A stretch of DNA of 64,000 nt from Acinetobacter bohemicus ANC 3994 (GTDB lineage: Bacteria; Pseudomonadota; Gammaproteobacteria; Pseudomonadales; Moraxellaceae): the NCBI RefSeq assembly GCF_000367925.1, contig NZ_KB849166.1, forward strand, positions 104,322-168,321. Direction: 5' to 3'. The stretch's first letter is position 1, and each line of letters opens with the position of its first letter. The position numbers were made by a program, and so were the translations under genes. The notes beneath the pieces were generated by a model. The model was given only the letters and a program-made list of their open reading frames with translations, ran no database searches and had not been told where the DNA came from. Shown in pieces: positions 56,374-64,000 of the stretch.

Positions 56374-57816
56374 ATGCAATTCAATCCCCGCTATCCTTTG
56401 CTCAATCCCAAACTTTTTCATCAGCAAATGCCAGTTCCGCTAAAAGGAGCAAAAGCAGGTCATTTCAATGCTGCTTTGGCAGAGCAATTGCAATGGTCTG
56501 AGGCAGACAAACAGTCTTGGGTTGAAATCTGTAGTGGGCAGAAAACCTTTGCTGAATTTAAACCCCTTGCAATGGTCTATGCAGGACATCAGTTTGGACA
56601 ATGGGCAGGACAATTGGGTGATGGACGCGGCTTACTGATTGCTCAAATTTTAGACAAAAACAATCAAACCATTGACCTACATTTAAAGGGTGCAGGCTCG
56701 ACCCCTTACTCACGTATGGGCGATGGTCGTGCAGTCTTACGTTCCGTCATCCGTGAGTATTTAGCGGGTCATGCACTGAATAGCTTAGGCGTAGCTTCAA
56801 GTAATGCCGTGGGCTTTACCTCGTCGGCGCAAGGTGTACAACGCGAAAAATTAGAACTTGGCGCGATGATGCTACGTACTTCAGACTGCCATATTCGTCT
56901 GGGTCATTTTGAATGGATTAATCAATATCAACCTGAGCTATTAGCAGACTTTGTGCAGAAATGTATTGAATGGCATTATCCTGAATGCCTTGATGCTGAA
57001 CAGCCCATTTTAGCCTTTGCCACCAAAGTCATTCAGCGTACCGCAGTAATGATTGCAAAATGGCAATTGGTCGGTTTCGCTCATGGCGTGATGAATACCG
57101 ATAATCTCAATATCACCGGTTCTACACTCGACTTCGGTCCGTATGGTTTTATGGAACGCTTCCGCCCCAACTGGATTAACAACCATTCAGACTACAATGC
57201 ACGTTATACCTACCAGCAACAACCCAGTATCGGGCACTGGAATTTATGGACATGGCTCAATAATCTGATTCCGCTTGCCCCTGTGGAAAATAAACAACAA
57301 TTTAAAGAAGATTTGACTCAATGTTTAGAGCATTTTGAAGCTACATTTTTAGAACATTACACACTTGGGTTATGCCAGAAAATGGGGCTACCCAGCTTCC
57401 ATAAAGACAGTTTTGATTGCAGCATGGCTTTTCTTCGTATTCTTCAAGCAGAACAACTCGACTATACAGACAGTTTTATTCGTCTACAAAACAAGAGCTA
57501 CACGGCCCTACGTGATGATTGCTTAGATACCCGTCAGTTCGATACTTTTCTGAACCAATATCAAAGCATTCGAGCAGACCAAGCAACCGATGAGCTAGAT
57601 GTGGAAATGTTTAAAGTGAATCCACAATATACTTTACGCAATCACATGCTACAAAAAGCCATTGAGCTGGCGGAACGCAACGATTTCTCTGAAGTCGATC
57701 GCTTATTTAAGTTATTCAATACACCATACACCAAACAAGAAAATTTAGAACAAGCTTCAGATTTAGCACCACTACCAAGTGATGCCCCTGAAGTGATGGT
57801 GAGTTGTTCTTCATAA
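56374..57816 (+). CDS. selO: Protein adenylyltransferase SelO (YdiU family)
   Basis: The 480-residue pseudokinase-fold enzyme transfers AMP to Ser, Thr or Tyr residues of proteins and is linked to redox stress. Visible: YAGHQFGQWAGQLGDGRG, LHLKGAGSTPYSRMGDGRAVLRSVIREYL, GFAHGVMNTDNLNITGSTLDFGPYGFME and NPQYTLRNHM. The C-terminus is SCSS, so Cys478 stands where eukaryotic SelO has selenocysteine. Length and motifs are normal. It is monocistronic, with a terminator four bases after the stop. Confidence 0.95.
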   Translation: MQFNPRYPLLNPKLFHQQMPVPLKGAKAGHFNAALAEQLQWSEADKQSWVEICSGQKTFAEFKPLAMVYAGHQFGQWAGQLGDGRGLLIAQILDKNNQTIDLHLKGAGSTPYSRMGDGRAVLRSVIREYLAGHALNSLGVASSNAVGFTSSAQGVQREKLELGAMMLRTSDCHIRLGHFEWINQYQPELLADFVQKCIEWHYPECLDAEQPILAFATKVIQRTAVMIAKWQLVGFAHGVMNTDNLNITGSTLDFGPYGFMERFRPNWINNHSDYNARYTYQQQPSIGHWNLWTWLNNLIPLAPVENKQQFKEDLTQCLEHFEATFLEHYTLGLCQKMGLPSFHKDSFDCSMAFLRILQAEQLDYTDSFIRLQNKSYTALRDDCLDTRQFDTFLNQYQSIRADQATDELDVEMFKVNPQYTLRNHMLQKAIELAERNDFSEVDRLFKLFNTPYTKQENLEQASDLAPLPSDAPEVMVSCSS

Positions 57817-57819
57817 CAA

Positions 57820-57846
57820 AAAACGGAGCGATATGCTCCGTTTTAT
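57820..57846 (+). terminator. Terminator after selO
   Basis: A 10-bp stem AAAACGGAGC / GCTCCGTTTT with a 5-nt loop, between convergent genes. Confidence 0.88.
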
Positions 57847-57870
57847 TATGACTTTTAATTTTGAAAGGTT

Positions 57871-58947
57871 TTACCAGTGATATTGAGCATATAAAGAAGC
57901 ACTAAAACGATGTGCCTGATTGCTGTCTAAATCATCGGTCATATATTTAGCCCCAAAATTTTTATGCTGTACTGACAATCCTAAAGCATGTGTCTGCGGC
58001 TCTATATGCAGACCGTATTTTAATTGTTCCGTTTTCCAAAAAGCATTCAGTTGAGCTAATGTTATATATTCATTTGAAAAACTACTGATGCTCGTACTCC
58101 AAGGCTTAGTTTGAGCATCGTAACTAATTTCCGAACTTAATTTGAAAGGCAGTTTTTGACGATACTGTTTGCTCTTACTTAATTGCCCACTTAAATCCAT
58201 TCGAGGACGTTGATTTTGATCATAATGAAGGTTGTAGCGCGTAAAGGGAGCGTTATCCCAATATAAATAACTGAATAAATCATCGACCTGAAGATTAATT
58301 TTCCAATCTTTTTTGATTTGTCCATGTAACCCAAAATCTAGGGCATAGCCATAACCTTGACTCGTTCTTCCATCCCACCCTAATTCATCTTCTTTTAATG
58401 CAGGACGGTCATAACTATAATCCAATGAACCATTTAACCAAGCAACCCGATCCATCAATTCAGTCATATTGGTTGTTTGACCTGTGGCTTGGAATTTACC
58501 ATCCACATAATGACGTCCGATAAGCGCGGTTGCCCCTGTCACAATGGTCCAATCAGGATGAACCTTCCAATCATAGGCAAAACGAGTTCCCACTGTGTCG
58601 ACATGTTGAGCTTCTAATTCTAATTGATTGTATTTGTTTGCATCAATTAACTGATCATTTTCAATTTGATAATAGAGCTTTGCCATATCATCACTAAAAT
58701 GAATCTGATAGTCATAAGTCCAAATCCAACCAACAGTCCAATTATCCTGTTTGGTTTCTAATTTCATTTTCCCATGTGCAAAGGCATTATTCCCTTTTTT
58801 TAAATTGGGTGTTTCCCAACCATTTAAAAAGGCATGTACGCCAACAGGTTCACTATAAATATCTGCATTTACACTGTATTGAATCGTTTTTTCCGCATAA
58901 GCAGAGCATGGCAAACTTAGGGCCAATATGAATAAATTTTTTTTCAT
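57871..58947 (-). CDS. Putative outer-membrane beta-barrel protein
   Basis: The 358-residue protein has a short signal peptide (NLFILALSLPCSAYA) and no hydrophobic helix afterwards. It is rich in alternating polar/aromatic strands (WTVGWIWTYDYQIHF, YGYALDFGLHGQ) and ends in LYAQYHW, with a terminal Trp as expected for a BAM substrate. I recognise no named porin family. It is the second gene after a glycine-rich lipoprotein on the same strand (54 bases, with a hairpin between), so the two may act together at the outer membrane. Confidence 0.65.
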   Translation of the reverse strand: MKKNLFILALSLPCSAYAEKTIQYSVNADIYSEPVGVHAFLNGWETPNLKKGNNAFAHGKMKLETKQDNWTVGWIWTYDYQIHFSDDMAKLYYQIENDQLIDANKYNQLELEAQHVDTVGTRFAYDWKVHPDWTIVTGATALIGRHYVDGKFQATGQTTNMTELMDRVAWLNGSLDYSYDRPALKEDELGWDGRTSQGYGYALDFGLHGQIKKDWKINLQVDDLFSYLYWDNAPFTRYNLHYDQNQRPRMDLSGQLSKSKQYRQKLPFKLSSEISYDAQTKPWSTSISSFSNEYITLAQLNAFWKTEQLKYGLHIEPQTHALGLSVQHKNFGAKYMTDDLDSNQAHRFSASLYAQYHW

Positions 58948-58955
58948 TAGATATA

Positions 58956-58985
58956 AAAGAAGACAGCAAATGCTGCCTTCTTCTC
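58956..58985 (-). terminator. Hairpin between the lipoprotein and barrel genes
   Basis: On the minus strand AGAAGGCAGCA / TGCTGTCTTCTT, with TTTTAT following. It may attenuate expression of the barrel gene relative to the lipoprotein. Confidence 0.65.
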
Positions 58986-59001
58986 AAAGTTAAGTTTTAG
59001 A

Positions 59002-60396
59002 TTAAGGAGCAATATAAGTTATTGTGTCATCAGTAAATTTCACGACATATTGCCCAGATGAATTTTTAGTGAGTGTGCCGTAACTTTTTCCTGAAACCAT
59101 AATATTCGCTGAAGTAAAGTTATCTACATCTGCAATACTGATTGATGCTCCATTTTTATGCTTAATCACACCCGCAATAATTTGATGGTCTTGATCTAAG
59201 TCTTTTGCAGTTAAATCAATATCCAATGCATTTTTATCAACAACTACGGCAACAGTCGCTGTACCTTTGGTAAATTCAGCACGTTTTGCAGCAATATCAA
59301 TGCTAAATGGTGTAGGTGCTGCATTGGCACCTTTTAAATTGCCACTTAATTTGACATTTAAATTCGCATTGATGAAATTAGTCGATGTTTCCTGTCCCGC
59401 ACTCACATCAATGACTTTAGATAAATCATTATTCAAATTGAATTTGGCTTCTAAATTCAACGATTCCTGCTGATAACCGACAAGACCTTTCAGTACCAAC
59501 TCGGATGGAATCAATTGTTCAAGGGGATCAACACCATTATTAAATTGAACTTTTTTTGCTGAGAAAGATAATTCGCTTAAGGTAACTTTCACATCCGCAC
59601 TTTCAAAGACTAAACCTTGTAATTTCAAAGTCGCTTGATCTGGAATACCTTCACGGTTTTCCATTGTCTCTGCCGTGGCATAAACCATCGATGCAGTACT
59701 ATCGGCGGTGAAACTAAAACTAGCAGTTTGATTTTTAAGATTCTTGGTCGAAATTTTTCCATTATTCTGAATCTTATAATTATAAGCTGTACGGGCTGTA
59801 TCAATAAACGGTGCTTCTAAGACCAAATTCGATACCGTAACTTCAGTATCATCACCATAAATTGAGTATGCAGGATCGCTATACCAATGATTTACATTAT
59901 TCCAAGCGTTGTCTGCTGCAACTTTATCCCAATTAAACGCTTGCCAATACTGGACACTAGCATTACCTGAAATGGTAATAGAAGTACCCGTAACTTGAAC
60001 CGTTAAATTATTGCTCTTAAATTTAAAATTATGTGCATAATCCTGATTAATTAAATCCTGTATTTGTTGCGCCGTATAAGTCTTGGTCTGACCCTGTGCA
60101 TCCTGAGTAACAACCTCTACAATCACTAATAATAAATTTGTTGCACGGCTCAAATCTGGAGATGTGTCATTTATGACTTGTGTAGGAACTTTATATTGAT
60201 CAGCAATATTTTGAAAACCATCATAATAAGAAACAATAGCATTGGTTGTTTTGACAAGTTGTTTTGCTTTATCTAAATCTGAAGCCGGTGTCGTTACCTG
60301 TCCACCATCTGCACTACCAGATGACCCACCTCCACCGCCGCCACAAGCGACTAAAGACAAACTACACATCATCGCAATTAATGTTTTTTGCAACAT
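59002..60396 (-). CDS. Large lipoprotein with Gly-rich N-terminus, unknown function
   Basis: The 464-residue protein has a lipobox (LSLVAC) directly followed by GGGGGGSS, a flexible linker common for surface or outer-membrane lipoproteins. The body is mostly beta, with repeated short strands ending in amphipathic segments (ADVKVTLSELSFSAKKVQF, LNLEAKFNLNNDLSKVIDVS, NLNVKLSGNLKG), reminiscent of elongated beta-sandwich or lipid-binding-like folds. GAGGGA precedes the ATG. I recognise no family. The outer-membrane barrel gene lies just downstream. Confidence 0.68.
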   Translation of the reverse strand: MLQKTLIAMMCSLSLVACGGGGGGSSGSADGGQVTTPASDLDKAKQLVKTTNAIVSYYDGFQNIADQYKVPTQVINDTSPDLSRATNLLLVIVEVVTQDAQGQTKTYTAQQIQDLINQDYAHNFKFKSNNLTVQVTGTSITISGNASVQYWQAFNWDKVAADNAWNNVNHWYSDPAYSIYGDDTEVTVSNLVLEAPFIDTARTAYNYKIQNNGKISTKNLKNQTASFSFTADSTASMVYATAETMENREGIPDQATLKLQGLVFESADVKVTLSELSFSAKKVQFNNGVDPLEQLIPSELVLKGLVGYQQESLNLEAKFNLNNDLSKVIDVSAGQETSTNFINANLNVKLSGNLKGANAAPTPFSIDIAAKRAEFTKGTATVAVVVDKNALDIDLTAKDLDQDHQIIAGVIKHKNGASISIADVDNFTSANIMVSGKSYGTLTKNSSGQYVVKFTDDTITYIAP

Positions 60397-60656
60397 TATA
60401 AATCCCTCGAATTAAATTTTATATTTAGAATGAATTAAGTCGACAAAAATATCGTTTTTTGAATAAAAATTCAACTTATTAATCTGTAATTTATTATTTT
60501 TTAAGAAAAATTATGCTTTAGTATTATAATTATTCAAATATGTTATTTCACTTATTTGCGTACATTTCAGCAAGCAGTTCCCTCATATTCTGTATGGATA
60601 AATTTAAATTTATCCACATCAAGGTCTTTATTCTAACTTTTAATAATGCTCTTACT
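60397..60656. other. AT-rich intergenic region upstream of the lipoprotein gene
   Basis: About 260 bases with no recognisable gene, presumably including the promoter of the lipoprotein gene. Short frames on the plus strand (60540-60849) cross the baeR-like relic and are not credible. Confidence 0.4.
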
Positions 60657-60750
60657 CTTCAGGATATTCAAAACGATAACCCATGCCATACACTGCCTAA
60701 ATCCATGCATGACGGTTGCCTGTTTCAGCCGCATCCAAAATTTTAAGACA
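60657..60750 (-). pseudogene. Duplicated 3' fragment of the baeR gene
   Basis: About 90 bases here match the 3' end of baeR (62536-62630) closely. Translated on the minus strand they give AAETGNRH, then AVYGMGYRFEYPE, compared with AVYGVGYRFEYPED in BaeR. A TAG replaces the Gln codon before AVYG. The upstream portion is absent. It is a relic of an old tandem duplication or recombination, now separated from baeR by the permease gene. Confidence 0.82.
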
Positions 60751-60934
60751 CAAGTTTATGGCTACCGATTACATATTCTTTGCACCGATTACTATTCTTT
60801 GCATTGGGTAAAACTTTCATACGCTTCTAGCCATCATGGAACATGGTGAATGACCAAAAATCAATTCACCACTCCAGCTTTTGCCATTCTCACAGATAAG
60901 GCTAACTTGAACCCCTTTCCATATATTCAGCAAA

Positions 60935-62281
60935 TCATTCAGTCTTTTTCGCTTGTAACATCTTAAATACACCAAACAACACCACAATCCACACAGGTAG
61001 CATCAAGACTGAAAGCATAAAGCCCTGATTCCACATGATATACAAAATCATCAGCATAAAGGCTAAAACAAAATAATTGCTAAATGGTGCAAATAACGCT
61101 GGAAACTTGGTTTGAATGCCCTGCTTTTTCATACTCTGTCTAAATTTAAGATGGATCAAACTGATCAACATCCAATTCAACACCGCAGCACTGACCACAA
61201 TATAAATCAGATAACTGAGTGCTTTTTCAGGCAAGAAATAATTTAACAACACGCAGCCAAAAATAAGCAATGCTGAAAATAAAACAGCAGCTATTGGCGT
61301 ACCGTGCTGGTTCACTTGCTGAAAGACTTGTGGTGCATTGCCCTGTTCTGCCAAACCTAACAACATGCGGCTATTGGCATACATCCCACTATTACAAACA
61401 GAAACCGAGGCAGTCAGAATAATAAAATTCAGTAGATGTGCAGCCCAATCAATGCCCATTTGCTTAAAAATAAGCACAAATGGACTTTTATCTAGCCCAC
61501 CCAAATCCAATTGATTCCAAGGCACCAAAGATAAAAGAATCGCCAACGAGCAAATATAGAACAGGAAAACCCGAATCACGGTTTGATTGACGGCTTTCGG
61601 AATATTCTTTTCTGGATCTTCTGTTTCCGCAGCCGCCATACTGATCAGCTCAATACCACCAAAAGCAAACATCATAAAGGCCAGCATATAAAATAAGCCT
61701 TCAAAGCCATGTGGGAAAAACCCGCCGTGTGCCCATAAGTTCGTGATGGATGCGGTTGAACCTACATCAGCCGTCAACAGCAAATAAATGCCGAAGATGA
61801 TCATCGCGATAATCGCCACAACTTTAATCATCGACAGCCAAAACTCAGACTCTGCATACAGTTTGACATTAGCGAGATTAGCCAGTGTGATCACCACAAA
61901 AAATACCAGCACCGAGACCCACGCAGGAATATGCGGCCACCAGTAATTGACATATTTACCAATCGCGGTCAGCTCAGTCATCACCACCAAGATGTACAAT
62001 ACCCAGTAGTTCCAGCCCGTTAAAAAGCCTGAAAACCGCCCCCAATATTTGAAGGCAAAGTAGCTGAATGAACCTGTCACTGGCTCATGCACAATCATTT
62101 CACCGAGCTGACGCATAATTAAAAATGCAATCAAACCACCTATCATATAACCCAAAATAATAGATGGGCCAGCAGACTCAATAATATGTGCTGAACCTAA
62201 GAACAACCCTGTACCAATTGCACCGCCCATGGCGATCAATTGGATGTGGCGGTTCTTTAAACGGCGCTGAAGTTTAGGCAT
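60935..62281 (-). CDS. Amino acid permease (APC superfamily, AAT family)
   Basis: The 448-residue protein has twelve expected helices and typical blocks: RHIQLIAMGGAIGTGLFLGSAHIIESAGPS (helix 1 substrate loop), GEMIVHEPVTGSFSYFAFKYWG, GWNYWVLYILVVMTELTAIGKY and FAFGGIELISMAAAETEDPEKNIPKAV. It resembles the AroP/PheP/CycA/ProY proton symporters; which amino acid it carries cannot be decided. ATG 62281 is chosen; TTG four codons upstream is possible. Confidence 0.9.
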   Translation of the reverse strand: MPKLQRRLKNRHIQLIAMGGAIGTGLFLGSAHIIESAGPSIILGYMIGGLIAFLIMRQLGEMIVHEPVTGSFSYFAFKYWGRFSGFLTGWNYWVLYILVVMTELTAIGKYVNYWWPHIPAWVSVLVFFVVITLANLANVKLYAESEFWLSMIKVVAIIAMIIFGIYLLLTADVGSTASITNLWAHGGFFPHGFEGLFYMLAFMMFAFGGIELISMAAAETEDPEKNIPKAVNQTVIRVFLFYICSLAILLSLVPWNQLDLGGLDKSPFVLIFKQMGIDWAAHLLNFIILTASVSVCNSGMYANSRMLLGLAEQGNAPQVFQQVNQHGTPIAAVLFSALLIFGCVLLNYFLPEKALSYLIYIVVSAAVLNWMLISLIHLKFRQSMKKQGIQTKFPALFAPFSNYFVLAFMLMILYIMWNQGFMLSVLMLPVWIVVLFGVFKMLQAKKTE

Positions 62282-62471
62282 CTCGCTGCTCAAAACCCAT
62301 ACTCATCTGATAAAAAAATGAATTGTACCGCTTGCACAGGTGATCAACCAGTCTTGTGCTTTAAAATCGCCGATTGCTCAGCCGCATTTCACTGGTTGAA
62401 TGTTTAACCTTGCGGCTTATATTTGAGCTAGACTGAAAAAATATATATTTTCTCCACAAAATAAACTCATA

Positions 62472-62508
62472 AAAAAAGCAGATAAACTTTTGCTCATCCG
62501 CTTTTTTA
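62472..62508 (-). terminator. Terminator after baeR
   Basis: AAAAAAGC(A)GAT...ATC(C)GCTTTTTT stem with T run on the minus strand, about 25 bases past the baeR stop. Confidence 0.8.
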
Positions 62509-62530
62509 AAATCAGAAAACTAAAACCAAG

Positions 62531-63217
62531 TTAATCTTCAGGATATTCAAAACGATAACCCACACCATACACGGCCTGAATCCATTCATGACGGTTGCCT
62601 GTTTCAGCCGCATCCGAAATTTTACGGCGTAGGTTTTTAATATGACTATCAATCACCCGATCCGCCACATCAAAACTGTCAGGGTTAATATGATCTAATA
62701 ATTGTGCACGTGAATAGACTTGCCCGACATGCTCTAAGAACAACTCCAGCAAACGAAATTCAGTCGGGGTTAAATTCAAGGTTCTTTGTTGATACCAAAT
62801 ACGTTGTTGCGCTTTATCCATACGGAATAAGCTATTTTGCTCAGGTTCAGCTTGACGGTCTAAGCGACGCAACACGGCTTGTACACGAGCCACCAGTTCT
62901 TTCGGGCTAAATGGTTTACAAATGTAATCATCTGCGCCCATATTAAGCCCCAATACACGGTCAATTTCTTCAGTGCGGGCAGTAACCATAATAATCGGTA
63001 AATCTGACTGTTCACGCACCTTACGGCAAATGGTTAAACCATCCATACGTGGCACCATTAAGTCCAAAATCATTAAGCTGGGTTTACGCTGCGTAAAGCT
63101 ATCGTAGGCTTCCTGACCATCATGAAACATACTGACTTCAAAGCCTGCTGCTTCTAAATAGTCTCGCACCAATTGTGCAAGTTCAACTTCATCTTCAACC
63201 AGCATGACATGTTTCAT
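62531..63217 (-). CDS. baeR: OmpR-family response regulator BaeR
   Basis: BaeR (228 residues) has a receiver domain (acidic pocket VEDE, phospho-acceptor Asp in LMILDLMVPRMDG, Thr in MVTART, Lys in YICKPFSP). A winged-helix DNA-binding domain follows, with LNLTPTEFRLLELF, VADRVIDSHIKNLRRKI and AVYGVGYRFE. In Acinetobacter, BaeSR responds to envelope stress and influences AdeABC and AdeIJK efflux. It is co-transcribed with baeS upstream (12 bases). A relic of its 3' end lies at 60657. Confidence 0.9.
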   Translation of the reverse strand: MKHVMLVEDEVELAQLVRDYLEAAGFEVSMFHDGQEAYDSFTQRKPSLMILDLMVPRMDGLTICRKVREQSDLPIIMVTARTEEIDRVLGLNMGADDYICKPFSPKELVARVQAVLRRLDRQAEPEQNSLFRMDKAQQRIWYQQRTLNLTPTEFRLLELFLEHVGQVYSRAQLLDHINPDSFDVADRVIDSHIKNLRRKISDAAETGNRHEWIQAVYGVGYRFEYPED

Positions 63218-63229
63218 GAATCTTATTCC

Positions 63230-64000
63230 TTATGAGTTTAACTGTTTTGGAAAAGTCAGTTTGCAACGCAAACCACCTAATGGAGAATGTTCAAAACTCA
63301 ATTTCCCACCCAATGCCTGCGCAATTTTACCAGATAATGCCAACCCTAAACCTGTACCACCTGTACTGCGGGTACGTGAATCATCGACTCGATAGAAACG
63401 TTCACCTAAACGCGCCAATTGTTCATCCGTTAAGCCAAATGGACTATCATCGACAATCACGCTCCAATGCGTTGCCGACTGCTCAGTATGCACACGAACC
63501 TCGCCGCCTGCTTCGGTATAACGAATACTGTTGCCGAGTAAGTTGACCATAATTTGTTTAAAACGATCTATATCCAATTGTAAATTTGCACCTTCGCCTT
63601 GCACCGAAATCGATAAATTGGCTTGAGCAAATTTAGGCTTAAAGTTTTCAACTTCTTGTCGCACCACATTCCAAGGATTCACTTCCGCCAAATAACAGGT
63701 CAATTGCTGAGCTTCGGCTTGAGCTAAGTCAGCCAAATCTTGCGTCAGTTTTTTCAAACTGGTGACTTGACGTAACATCGCTTCAAAATGTTCCGGAGTG
63801 GGTTTACGAATACCATCCTGCATCGCTTCAATTTGAGCTTGCAATACTGCCAATGGTGTTTTTAACTCATGTGAAGTATCGGCCACCCACTGACGACGTG
63901 AGCGTTCATGCTGATCTAAAATGACCGCCAATTGGTTAATTTCAGTGGATAAATCACCCAATTCATCATTACGATTAATTTTTACCTGATGCTGATAATG
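63230..64000 (-). CDS. baeS: Sensor histidine kinase BaeS, C-terminal part (cut by window end)
   Basis: The frame is open through the last base; 256 residues are visible. First comes the end of a HAMP domain (INRNDELGDLSTEINQLA). The dimerisation/phosphorylation helix WVADTSHELKTPLAVLQAQIEAM carries the phospho-accepting His. The ATPase domain has the N-box QIMVNLLGNSIRYTEAGG, a G1-like DDSPFGLTDEQL (one Gly of the usual DxGxG region replaced), RFYRVDDSR and GGTGLGLAL. The TTG at 63961 is internal. The N-terminal sensor lies outside the window. Confidence 0.92.
   Translation of the reverse strand, partial: HYQHQVKINRNDELGDLSTEINQLAVILDQHERSRRQWVADTSHELKTPLAVLQAQIEAMQDGIRKPTPEHFEAMLRQVTSLKKLTQDLADLAQAEAQQLTCYLAEVNPWNVVRQEVENFKPKFAQANLSISVQGEGANLQLDIDRFKQIMVNLLGNSIRYTEAGGEVRVHTEQSATHWSVIVDDSPFGLTDEQLARLGERFYRVDDSRTRSTGGTGLGLALSGKIAQALGGKLSFEHSPLGGLRCKLTFPKQLNS

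Noticed and set aside
60540..60849. Two frames of 67-68 codons upstream of the lipoprotein gene
   Set aside because: They run antisense through the baeR 3' relic and lack start signals.

Overview
The window is an AT-rich chromosomal stretch of a gammaproteobacterium, almost certainly Acinetobacter (Moraxellaceae). Evidence: the baeR/baeS pair is of Acinetobacter type, the trp genes are scattered, LprI-like small secreted proteins occur, accD-folC-SPOR follows trpA, and the rRNA operon has the order 16S-tRNA-Ile-tRNA-Ala-23S-5S. Most of the window is ordinary core genome. No phage, CRISPR array or obvious defence island is visible.

Layout. 1-5.4 kb: end of a TauE/SafE permease, DAHP synthase, a phosphatase-like protein with a damaged signature, ispF, a secreted LprI-like protein, a Nudix hydrolase, and a D-amino-acid dehydrogenase (dadA-like) behind a tandem glycine riboswitch. 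5.4-7.6 kb: an accessory patch with an IS630-type transposase remnant, a gene matching the 1-alkene-forming oxidase UndA, and a complete 840-bp IS5-family element. 7.7-19.5 kb: diguanylate cyclase, GNAT, prmB-aroC, small secreted and hypothetical proteins, a UbiB-like kinase, two acyl-CoA dehydrogenases, a second GNAT, a DJ-1/PfpI protein and a lytic transglycosylase. 20.0-25.6 kb: complete rRNA operon (minus strand). 25.9-28.2 kb: yfiR-yfiN-yfiB-type c-di-GMP operon. 28.3-28.7 kb: four tRNAs (Pro, His, Arg, Pro). 28.8-42.1 kb: nadA, argJ, a small secreted protein, secA, a 1-Cys peroxiredoxin, a metallo-hydrolase with a lipoprotein phosphatase, and the trpA-accD-folC-SPOR operon with 4-bp overlaps. 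42.4-50.2 kb: NhaC-type antiporter, AraC regulator with a divergent PF10118 protein, DUF2804, DUF1543, and trpF-trpB. 50.3-53.1 kb: a cobalamin module (B12 riboswitch, btuB, PduO-type adenosyltransferase). 53.4-64 kb: glycerophosphodiesterase, fatty-acid desaturase, a broken cupin gene, SelO, a beta-barrel protein with a lipoprotein partner, an amino-acid permease, and baeR/baeS (baeS cut by the window end).

The most unusual material lies between genes. A dispersed, MITE-like repeat of about 270-320 bp occurs three times (31.4, 36.2 and 55.7 kb). In every copy the core is exactly 97 bp between its inverted GTCATCCGCA ends. One copy has landed in a transcription terminator and is flanked by a 13-bp direct repeat. 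Related or similar palindromic cassettes lie at 36.0, 43.8, 47.9 and 53.2 kb. There are also gene relics: an IS630 transposase fragment, a duplicated 3' end of baeR, and a cupin gene broken by a short hairpin.

Functionally, two riboswitches tie genes to metabolites (glycine to an amino-acid dehydrogenase; cobalamin to its receptor), and there are two active-looking diguanylate cyclases. Family calls come from motifs and recalled family knowledge only; no database search was possible.
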